This document shows positions 40,888 through 52,800 of a stretch of DNA of 64,000 nt, one piece after another. A model generated the notes under the pieces. It worked only from the letters and a program-made list of their open reading frames with translations. It ran no database searches and was not told the origin of the DNA. Numbering within the stretch: the stretch's first letter is position 1; each line of letters starts with the position of its first letter. Made by a program: the position numbers and the translations under genes. The DNA is from Chromobotia macracanthus (lineage: Eukaryota; Chordata; Actinopteri; Cypriniformes; Botiidae): NCBI GenBank assembly GCA_036877525.1, contig JAZGTH010000098.1, positions 1,488,001 to 1,552,000 on the forward strand, written 5' to 3'.

Positions 40888-43800
40888 GTCTCTCTCACTA
40901 TCTCTCAGCTGGATCAGACCTGTGATGATGAATGAAGCATGTAATATCACCACGCTTGCTCACATTCCTGTGCCAAGTGGACCTCTCTTTTCCACAGACA
41001 CACACACACAAATGCATGTTCTGTGCCATACACAAAGCCTTATGGAGGAAATCTCATGTTATCTGCTCTGTCACACCATGTACTTTAGTGTGGACCCGAC
41101 AACTCTCATCAGGTCTTGATCATGAAGAGATGTTTGGAGTCGGGTTGTACAGAAGTACGTTAATGTGTTCAGAAATAAGTTAGCAATGGAAAAGAATGCA
41201 GAGGCCTCAAGACACAAGATGAAACTGGACTTATTTTTACATTGACAATGTCTTAAAGGCATGTGTGTATATATATAAAAAAAACTTTATTTTGAAAGTT
41301 CAAGGAATGCTTAAATTGTCCAGTATATTAGACGTTGTATTAACATTATTGTTTGGTTATAAGAATGTTATTCAAACATTTTTAATTCTGTTAACTTTGA
41401 CTAACATTTTTGATATATAGGATATACAATGTTAATTTTTTTTTACCAATGTTACTACAAGAACGTTTTTTAATAACTTTAAGAGAACTTTTAGAGAAGA
41501 CTGGCCAATGTTCTGAGAACATTCCCTGTTAGTTGAGTTTTCAACCATTGTTGACGTTGGTTTTATAGGCCTGTAAGTGCAAATGATAAGTTGTTTCCCA
41601 TCAGGACTCTCCCTTCATTAGCAGCTCAAACCAAAAGGCAAAGCTATTAAGAGATGACTAAGTAAGTAGATTAAGAGTTTCTTCAAGTCTAAATCCTGCC
41701 ATCAGTTCCACTTCTTTGTCTTACAAGCTGCTGTTTATTCCTGGTTTGGTCCCTCCACACTCAACTAGCAACTTAAGAATAATGTTTTTAAAAAACATTC
41801 TATTAATGTTACTGCAAGAACGTTTTTGTTAACTTTGTTTGAGTTTTAGAAAACATTTGTCAATGTTCTGAGAATGTTCCCTGTTGGCTGGGATGTTTTC
41901 ATTTAATCCACAATCATCCTGATCATTAGGAGGTTGCACAGTATTAAAATGTACTTCGACTGTTAACTGTTTGCTTGTTAACCGTTAAAGACAACCTACA
42001 GTAAAGCATATTTAGTGGCATAAGAACGGCTTAATATTATTTATTATCATCTCAGAACACGTTAAAGATGTAATAGCGCAAACTAGACAACAATTATGTT
42101 GTTTTCATCTCCCAAAAGACAGCCTACTGAAGTAAATCAAATAATGAACCATAATGAAAAACACTGGCCTAAACTGATACAGAAGGCCCACCATGTTAAT
42201 AGAACCTTGATTTTTTCATAATCTTTTTTTTTTGGCATAATCACGCAGCCACATAAATGATCATAAACGCAGACTGTGCGGCCAGACATGACGTTTCAAC
42301 ATTTACTTCAAAGTTCTCCATGGGTTTATGTTTCATCTCTAGCTCATAATTATCTGAGCCGGATAATTGACGCATTTCACTCTATTATTGGCCGAGACAG
42401 ACATTCAGACGCAGACTTTGCACACTTTCCGCAGTTGTTTCATTAAAACTAAAACACTACGTTCTAGTGCAGTGGTTTGGTCCTCACATATACCACTTTG
42501 AAGTGAGTGGGGAATGCAAGTTTTGTTTGCTTTGTAATAAAAACAATATTTGAACTACGTTTATAATTACAGCTTAAGTTGTGTTAAAACATTTGCCTCC
42601 TGCGCTGCAATAATTCGTGTCTGTCGTGGCTGGCAATGATAAATGCTCTTTTAAGGTTTATATCTAGATTTAATGAAAGACAGGATTAAGTGGAGTTAAA
42701 CATGACGCCGATTGGAGGCAGCAATGCACTAGACGATCAGTAGATGATCTTTATCCTTATAAAACTTCTGTGGGCGACTTACTGTATGCAGTGGGTGTGC
42801 TATGGCAACTGGTATACATCTTTACAACAGTTTTTTTAAATCACAAGCATATACGTACAATACTGCCACCTGCTGGCCAGTTCAACACAACCACACACAA
42901 TCTTTTGAAGAATGCAAATCCTTCTTCAGTGTTGCATTGAAGGCAAACTAACTGAATTGTGATTGCAAACAGATAAAGTTCCCTAAAGCATTTTGATTTA
43001 GCGTTTTCTTACAACAATAAACAGATTATAAAGCAAACCCTCATAAAGTCATGTTTATAATCTTTATGTTGTGCGTGACTGCAAAAATGCCTGCCTGATA
43101 GCACAGGCGATGTTCTTGTTATCACAGCATTGCAGAAAAATCGGAGGACTAAAAACAAACCCGTTAAAAACACAACTCAAATTCTCTAAGGCTGACAGAG
43201 GTTATTGTCTGTAGTGTAGCATTATCACAAAAAAATTCATGACGTCAGTTTTTTCTATAGGGCTCAAGCATGACATTGCTGTGTTTGTTTCCAAAGATCT
43301 GCCTGAGAGATATAAATCGACGAGACAGATACTGCTTCATCATATGTTTGTTCTTTGGTTGTTAGGCTTACAGTTTGTGTTCATTCTTACAAATACATCA
43401 TATTTTCAAGAATTGTGCTTAACTGTAACCCACTAGGGCTCTGTGGGTTACATTATACCCTCGCTGGATCTTTTCAGCTGTCTTTCAGCTTTAATAGATG
43501 GCTTACTGTGGCCTACAGAATCAATCTTTGAGCTGTGGCTTGGCACAACTACACACTTAGGTAATCCATCTGCAAGTGTGTGGTAGAGGGCACATAACAA
43601 GCAATCATTTTTCACGAGGGACTTTTCATGCTCTTATCAGTGTATCAAAGATACCACAGTCTTGCCAGGCCTCCATGAAGTGAAGGACTGAAGATCACTG
43701 TAATTTACAACACATCTCTGTGCACAAGCACGCCCCAATAACAGTGTGCATGCCGGGTACAGAGATGCATCTATGTTATTTGTTTACTCTGTTGCCAGGG

Positions 43801-46800
43801 CAACTGTTGTGTCTCCGCATTCTGGAGAGAGCGCTTGGCGTCTGGGTAAAGCAGAGCCGTGTGGCGGCTGCCAAGGCAGCCAGTCATGACATCATGTACA
43901 AAAGAAGAGCCCTGATCGCTGAATCCGATCAGACCACATCTATGAAATACCATAGTTCACATCATCTGCGGGGCTAAAGGGAAACAGATCACAACGATAA
44001 CCCGCAACCTGACAGGGCCTTACCGCAAAATTACACCATTTCCTGAATTAAACGGTACAATCACTTTAAGCAAGATCATGCAGGCTCTCCATATTCCATA
44101 CTCAACAAAAGCCTGTTCAGACAAAGCATGTCTTTTTTATGTTAAAATACTTTATTGTCCTAGACTCATTTGTAGAATGAATATTAAACACAGTTGCATT
44201 GTGGCATGAGTTTGTCTGAATATGATATGTATCTGATATGTTGATAAAATATTTTAACATATATACCATTTTAGTCGAGTAAAAACATATTAACATTCCG
44301 AAACATTAAATTTATTTGAGAAGCACAACTGTGTTGTATTGTGTAAAGTTAATTGAGATGCACATAGTGAAACCCGAGGTACGTTTATTTTTCGTACCCC
44401 ACTGACAAACTGACATCACCTCTCAGTCAAAACAGAGTTACAGAACAGAATAAGAGACATTCAATAGCCCCTAAAGCATTTGGAGATCAGTGGTACCGTT
44501 TTCTGTTTATTGTCATTTGAACCAACAAATGACACTGGAAAGATTCACTGCTACTCTGTCATTTGAGGCGCTCTGTGAACAACTCAGATTGGATGTCTCG
44601 GATTGGCCATATGGGTGGCATCCAGCTCATGAGAGCTTCTTTTCCCACAACAGCCCTCCGGAGCTGAGAGATGATCCTCATATGTGCGCACCACCCTCCA
44701 AACAATTACAACTCAAGATCCGTAGAAGTCAAGGGCACCATTTTTTAACTCTGTTTCCACATCTGTTTCCACATGAAAGTTCTTCATGAATCTCTTTGTC
44801 ATGTATAAGGACTTTAACTGTGAGCCAACTCTCAGCTTTGGCCAGATAAAAAATCTGAAAGGCTAAACCTTGCAAGAAAATAATTATTCATCTCACATAA
44901 TAACAAATAAAATGACATAAGAACTATCACAGTTTCATTTAGTCATAGCTCTCTTCACAGACGGCCTTCACTGGCAATGTGATACAAGGCTTCATCTGTC
45001 TCTTTATCTGGTTATAAGACCACAGAAGTTGTAAAGTTTTCAGAGTTACACTGGCATGGCAAGCACTCTTGGAAAACAGTTTCCCTAAATATGTTGTTTT
45101 ATTAACTAACCAAAAGACAACAAATTTCTGCCAAAAACTTCAGTCAACCACAATGTAAAACAGTCTTGGAGACGACATGAGTAGCCCCACATATATTTTT
45201 TGGGAGGAGCACGGTCATGTAATCCAACCAATCACCGCACAGGGGTGCATATACATAGCCATCCCTCACCTCTGTCCCATGACAGTCTTGCAGCATCCCT
45301 CCGCCACCCTGTCGCCTCACTCTTGGCTGGTATCTATCTCAGTCAAGGATGGGGGGAGTACTCTGGGTTTGGGCCAAATTCCGAGCTCGGACCCCTTCCC
45401 CCGGACAGCACAGCAAATATGCATCTATGATAATTTGCGATTACATGTTATTGCAAACTCGTGAAATAACAGTTTACATTATGTTGACAACAGTTTTACA
45501 ACTATTGTTATATCCAATTTTACAGAAAAATAAAGTTGTATTTTTGTACATTTTAAACTGTGGTGCTCTATTTTTCTTCAGTGTGAGCAAATGCACTCAG
45601 ATTCATTTTGCTAAAAAGTTCATTCTGTGGAAATTAAAAGGGGGAAAAAACTTTTCTATCTATATCCCTCTAATGGTAGACAGTTGATATCACAGCCAAA
45701 GTCTATTACCAGGCTAAACCTAGTAGATAAACAGCTGAAAAAGCATTTAAATCTAATAAAACACACAAAGAAATGAGAGACAAGGAAAATCTATAATAGA
45801 AAACAAGGTAACTATATAATATAATATATAATAGAGCAATGTTCTGTTTATAAAAGAACATACGATTGAGAAGTTTTCCTTAGATTTCTCTGGAACTGGA
45901 CTCAACTCTTTTTTCCTGTTATTTGTTTTATTTCTTTTTTTTTTACCAGAGGAGCAAGAGCAACACAGCACTTTCTTCCCGCAAGTGCCCAGTCAATATC
46001 TTTAGTAAACAGCCTGAGCAGGCCAGCTATAGCCTCTGCTGAATACATGATGAATTGAGAACAAGCGGTGTGCTGACATCAGACACATGGTGGCTTCATT
46101 AACATCATTTCAGTCTCTTGAATTAAGATGATTTCAATACAGAACATTCAGCGTGGTGGGGAAGAGGTTAAGCACAATTACACGGCATTTTCATTAGACT
46201 GATGAGCTTACAAACGAATCTCACACCTAAAGCTGTAATTTGCATCTTGATCTTCAGGTAAAGATCATATAAAAATGCTAAGACCAAGCTGTTAAGTCAA
46301 TCTCGTTCACTGACTACTCATAACCAGTAAGATCCTGGTGGGGTCACACAATGTTAGCACAGACATTTTGTTTTAAATCTACCACCACTAGAGGTCAGTA
46401 TCAACGTATATAAGTTTTGATATCACTGTTTGGCATAGTAATGAAAAATATTGATTTCCATTTAACAGACATTCAGGGTAAGATTTTAAAGAGTTCTGAA
46501 TGAAACTTTGTTAACTTCTGAATAATGTTTTCTAAGATATCAAAATAGGATACAATAAACAATAGTTTATCTCTATACAAAATCACTTGTATAGACTACG
46601 CTGTTTTGAAAGAAACATTTTGTATTCTGAGATAATAATGCTCACAGCTCTACCAAAAGGGGTTAATTAACCACCAAACAGTTGGCGTGACCTTTACAGC
46701 TTTTGGTTATGGTGTTCTAATGAGACTCGATGTGACCCTGTTGTCTGTTTCAGGCCAGCAGGGAGCATATTACTGATAAGAAATGAGATCCAAAGACACT

Positions 46801-49800
46801 GTATTTCTCTCTCTCTCTATCTCATATCTATGACTCTCTCCCATCTGTCCACTGATTGTCTGATTTGACAGGGTGCTTGATATGAGTGATGAGCCCTCGC
46901 CACCACAGGACTGCAGAAGCTCAGTAAACAATCTGAGATCCACATATCCTCCTCTCATTCATCTCTCACGTGTACAATGTCCAATTTCCTTTCAAGAATT
47001 GCAATAATAAGTAAGAATACTGTGGTTGATTTTAATTGATCCCAATTAATTAGCCAAACTGAAAATGGAAGGTCAAGGCTCATTGCATTGTGGGATACAC
47101 CACCCCCAGTTTGCTCTTGTATACTGCACATTTTGGCAAACGGTATTGTATGCAAACAGAAAATCTGCATACTGTGTGCAGATGTGTGTGTGTGTGTGTA
47201 CAGATGACTACATAGATGATTTTTCTAATTAGAGGTCCAATTCTGATGAAGGGTACAAAGCTAAGAGGCTTCATTAGAGACACAAGAGCGCTTCTTTAAT
47301 GAAGGCAAGTGCAACAGGAGGGCTTGAGTTTGCTAAAGCATTATAACTTGGTTTTCTAGGTCAAAAAAAGGAGAGCTGGGCAAACTGAATTTAATCAGTG
47401 GGCATTTAAAATGCGCACTTCGCCATTTACATTTCATGTATGCATTTGGCAGAAACTTCTCAAAGCAACTTACAGTCCATTCAATGTATGCTTTACCAAT
47501 TTGTGTGCTCCCTGAGAATCGAACCCTTGACCTTCCTGCTGCTAGCTAGCACCATCACCAACAGTTCCAAAGGAACCCAATTTTATTTGTATAGCTTGAG
47601 CTGGGTGACTAGAATCTTCATCTCACAAGAATGTACTATACATCATTTTTAAAGTACAGTAGGCCTACTATTCTTTATTTATGTGTAAAACATGAAGAAA
47701 AAGAACTAGAAGTTATAAGATATAGTACATGAGGAAAAAGAAGTGTATATTTAATGAGTAATCAGCCAAAGAGTTATGGAACGATAAAGAAAATGTTAGA
47801 ATATGAAGCATTTAAAAAGTAACAATTTTAAAATATGACTGAAGTATTCCCATCTCAATGCCCCAGCACCACTTGCCCATTTCTACTATGGCCTCAGAGC
47901 AAAGAAAATCTCATTATCTCATAGGATCCTCTGTAGGAGAAACCCTCAGTGTGGTAGTTTAGCTCACTGGGTCGCTGCTGAACGACACTGAGGTCACACT
48001 CAGTCCCACAACAAGAACAAAAACTAAATCAGTTCCTCATAAAACCTCATACAGTTCTTTGCTCAGTGTCGGGAGAGAAGGCAAACTCTTTAGCCTCAGA
48101 TACAGACATGAAAAGAACATATCCGGTACTTAATCAAAATGATCTTCAGTGTCACTTTTGAAATAAACACTGATGCTTGAAAAGCTAATGTAAAGGGACA
48201 GAGCACCATAAAAGTCCAAAAAAGTAGTGATTTATATTTGTTTTTGTATTTATGTGAGTCTTCTGAAGCTGTACAATAGCTTTGTGCAGCCTATGTGAAC
48301 TGTCCTTTTATGGTAAGATCTGCATAGATTCTTCAAACATTTCTACATATTGAAATAAAAATACATATATATGATATAGGTTGACCTAGTTAACAATTTT
48401 AGTTTGTAAGAATGTTTCTCCAACGGTTCCATTAAGTAAAAAAATGTTCTAAAAATGTTCAAAACACCCAGTTTTTTTATATGTGGTATTAACGTTCTCT
48501 AACATTTTTAAAACATTCCACTAACTACTTAAGAATGACGTTTATGATGTATATAATATTGACTAGTGTTACTGCGAGAATGTTAGACAATGTTCTGAGA
48601 ACTTTCCCGGTTAGCTGGGATCTTTTTATTTCATCCACAATCATTCTGATCATTAGGAGAATGACAGAATTTTCTTTTTTGGGTAAACTCTTCCTTTAGA
48701 GGTGTCTCAAAACAACCTAAAGTTCTGGTCTTGTTACCTTTTGGTTATTTATTTTAGCATTAACACCATCACAAATCTAAAATCTGAAACTCTATTCAAG
48801 CTTTCACTTTATTTAAGTTTAAAACAACAGATTTGCCACATGGCTGTTTTGCGTGGGAGGTACTGGTTTACGTCTTACACTCATGTAGGGACCAGCCTGT
48901 TAATACCTCATAGCTAAAATGATACAAAGCTCTGGTACCTGTAGGGTGGTCTGGCATCAACACAGAAAGAGAGATTAGGATGTCACACTTGTGTAATCAT
49001 TGGAGCAGCGAGAATACATCAGAGTGATTCATGTAAATCTAAATGTAACAGTCTATTGAGACTACAACAATACAGACCAGGACTCTGTTTGCTTGAGGAT
49101 GATTTGAGTAACAATCTACATTTTGCAAACATGATTTGATTTGCTGTTGTTTGCTTCCAATCTGTCAACAATGGATTGTATTTAAAGTTTGAGTGTATTT
49201 TTTACACCAAATGGATTTGCAACAATAATGATTGTTTTCAAAAAGGTTACTAAATGCTCATCTGCCATTGGTCGGACCAAGAAATATTCACACCCCAAAC
49301 TCATGCAGTCAATGTTGCTGCATCTGGTTGGTCAGAATACACAAGCAATGTTTTGACAGCATAACAGAGTCACAGTGTGTACACTTTCCAGAGAAACAAA
49401 TATATAAATTGTTTACTTATTGAACTATGCAAATTAAATTAGGAGAGGGATAGAAGAATGTATTAAATTTAACAGACAAAAGTAAAATACTCAGCTCAAA
49501 TAAATTTACAACTAAATATATAATATTGAGAATTGGTTAACATATGTAAGATCTCTGTTCATGAACTCTTATTAGTACACTGCAGATGTGAGGAGATGCT
49601 CTTGAGATGGTGCCAAAATGTGCTTCAGCAATCAAAAGGCATTCAGAACAAATCAGTTTGCAAATGATGCTTCAAATCAGTGGTGATATAACTCACAGAC
49701 ATGTAATTGTGTTAGGGAATGTCTTTGTGATTGCTTTGGATTACGTGCTTCTGAAAAAGGAAGAATATGAGAAACAAGTAAACTTGATTTTTTTCTATGC

Positions 49801-52800
49801 GTGCCTGTTTCAGCTACATTACAGGGTGGTAAATTGTCAGAAATTTGATACATGGTGATGATCTCCAAACTATTCCCAACCTAATAAACATGCTAAACGA
49901 TGCTTTGATGAAAATGATAAATAAAAAAACGTTTCTGTTCAAAGTTTAAAAGTAGTATCATAGTCAGAATTCAGAAATTCTCATTAGCTCAATATAAAAG
50001 CAGCAATGGAACCTCCTTGTAATGACAGGAACACAAACGTATGTGTTTTCATTACCCAACAGCTCCATGGCATCATCCTCATCTTCCATCTCGTCTTCAG
50101 TGACTGAGGGGGCGGAGTCTGGCATAGAGTCAAACGAGTCCTGAGACAACATGGCTGCCAGAAGTTTCTTATGGTTCTGTTGCTGTTGTTGTAAGCCTTT
50201 ACTCTTTGCCATTTTCAAGCTGCAGAGAGAAGGAGAGGAAACTCTAGCACAGTGTTTTAGCACCTAAATACAAACATATCAAGTATTTTAGTTGTCAAGA
50301 TCTTTGTGTAGACTGCAGTATTTTTAGACGTTTCGTTGACAGAGACAGCGGAATGGACACAAAATTATTAGGGAAACTGACTGAATGAAATCAGAACATG
50401 ATGCTAGCAAGATTCGCACTTAGATTTCCCACATGAGCACTATGGCTCAACATGGCAGGAGCATGTGCATTAGCCGCTAACCCACAGCTTTAATTAAAGG
50501 TGCTGGTATTTTTGGTTACTCTAAAACAAACAAAAACAAAACATTGGTTTAAAAAATGCTTGCAGAAATGAGAACTACTCCATTTATGTCAAGTCCATTT
50601 TCTCTTACTAAGCCTGACAAGAATAGGACATGGCACTGGAACAGATGTTCAGCTGCACTAGTGCTTGATTCTGAGATGCAAATTCCACACTTTTTCTTTT
50701 TTATATTTGTCTTCTTTTATATTAAATGATTTACAGCTCAGCTTCATCTTGGCATTTGATCTGTTCAGGGATTTTCAAGCTGCATCCTTTATATCTATGC
50801 TAAATATCTAAATCCTCCAGCGGGGCTTACTAACATGCAATGCTATTTAATTAAAGCATGACTAGTCAGACTAGCAATCTCTATGCATATTCTAGCCTAA
50901 TATATAAGCTGACCTAAAATCAGCTTAAATCACAAGGATGCTCTTTCAGTAGGTCTCAGTTTGTTTTGTAACAGATTTGGTCCTTTACTATCTAACATGA
51001 CCTTCCCAAATACTTCACCATGATGTAAAGATTCAATGTGAGACGGACATGTTATGCAAGATACCAATACAGGTCAAAGACTACAGTACAGTTTTTTCTT
51101 TATCTACATCAGAAATCTTAAACACATTAAAAATATCTTCGAATCAGAGATATAATTCACTGCAGATCCAAAAAAATAACGGGTTAATTATTTAATTTTG
51201 AGCAAACTGAGGGAGAATTAAATGGAATGAATTATGATCATATGCTTCATTTCACACTGCTAAATTGGCTAAATTATTCCCGTGTGCCATTGGTAAGCAG
51301 GGATAAAAATAGCCTGGTTTAATTTGATTGTTATCATTTCAGAATTGTAATGGAACGATACTATGTGCAGATAATCTAAAGGTTCAGGCTGGGGCAGAGC
51401 TAGTTTAATATCCTTTGCTGAGCATTACTATGCAAATGTGTATGCTAATACACGCTAATACTGCTCGTCCCTCATTTAGCACTTTTTCCTAATTAGGCTA
51501 CTGTCTGCCAATTCTCAACTTTTCCTACTACTGTGTCAGCAGTACTACGACAAATGTCCCAATGCTTATAAACATATTTATGAACACCCATGTCACTGAA
51601 GAACCCATCTAACAGGGAACATTCTCAAAATGTTGGCTAACGCTCTCTAAAAGTAAAAAATTCTTGCAGTAACCATAGTAGAACTTTTTTAATGTTATAT
51701 TTCTATATTTCAAAAACATCATTCTTAAGTTATTAGTGGAAAGTTTTAAAAATGTTACAGAATTAAGAAATGTTTGAATAACGCTCTTATAACCAATGAC
51801 ACATAAGAATGTATTGTTGTATTAATGTTAATGCGACGTCTAAAAACGTTCCTAAAACTTTCAAAATAACATTTGGAACGTTTTTGTTGTTTAATGTAAA
51901 CATTAGGGAAATATTCTTTCTACCATAAAATTGTTAGCAGGGAATGCATTGAGAATACAAAAACAGCCTACCATCCAGATGCTTCCAGAACATATCTCAT
52001 GTAAATTTTTATATTTACTGTATTAATGACTACAACTGTTGTTTGAGAAGACAAGATATGACAGGAAAATGTTGTACTCTATTTACAACCACAAACTGCA
52101 CACACTGGTCTGTCGCCACCGAAGGGTCAAGTTTGGTTAGTTAGCATGACCTAGTTAGCCCCAGCCAGTAGACCAAACCGTTGCTGTAAGTACACCAACT
52201 GGTTTAAAAAAACATATTTCTTTATTAACAGCTATTCAAAAGCAGCAGTGTATCCTGACTAGCAAGACGGCATAATAGGGGACGTGCTTAACTGTACAAG
52301 AGACTGACTTTCAAATAAATTGTAACAATTACAGCTTTAGTGTGTATTATACCTGAGCTCCTAGTGAATTGTACAGATAAAGTACTGATGAAAGCTGATA
52401 TCACTTGAGAATACCTTAGTCAAATGCTAACAGACTACCTCGGTTACAGTGCAGGTGGACAAGGACACTGTAAACAAATAAAGTCTTTATTCTGTGGGCA
52501 CAGAGCTGTATGAATTAATCACTACATAAAAGCTTAATGGCACTTAATTTATTGTTTCATGCTTGGAGAGGAAAAAACATTTTGACATTAGCATTCAACA
52601 GGAAGTTCACACACTAATAACTTTGTGTACACAAAATTGCCACCCTGATTCACAACCGGTGTAAACATCCTTATGTTCTCAACTTTAGTCAAGTTCTGCA
52701 GTTTTATATTAATTACACAGATGAGGAGTCATTTGTGCCCCGATTTGTCCTGTCATTTTCCCTAATAAGGGGGCAGTGAACCACTACTGACACACAAAGA

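Larger units (their letters stand above)
37159..50055 (-). other. C8orf34 intron F-G, largest intron
   Basis: About 12.9 kb. MITE copies lie at 37299, 38685, 41286, 41770 and 48384. Other contents are a hAT-like palindromic element (40322-40545), a (CT)n tract (40845-40910), a reverse SINE (47425-47560) and several candidate regulatory patches (39750-40100, 42236-42440, 43760-43980, 44440-44770). No coding exon is recognised. Confidence 0.75.

Noticed and set aside
40690..41119. Proteins rich in Leu-Ser repeats.
   Set aside because: They are translations of the (CT)n microsatellite.
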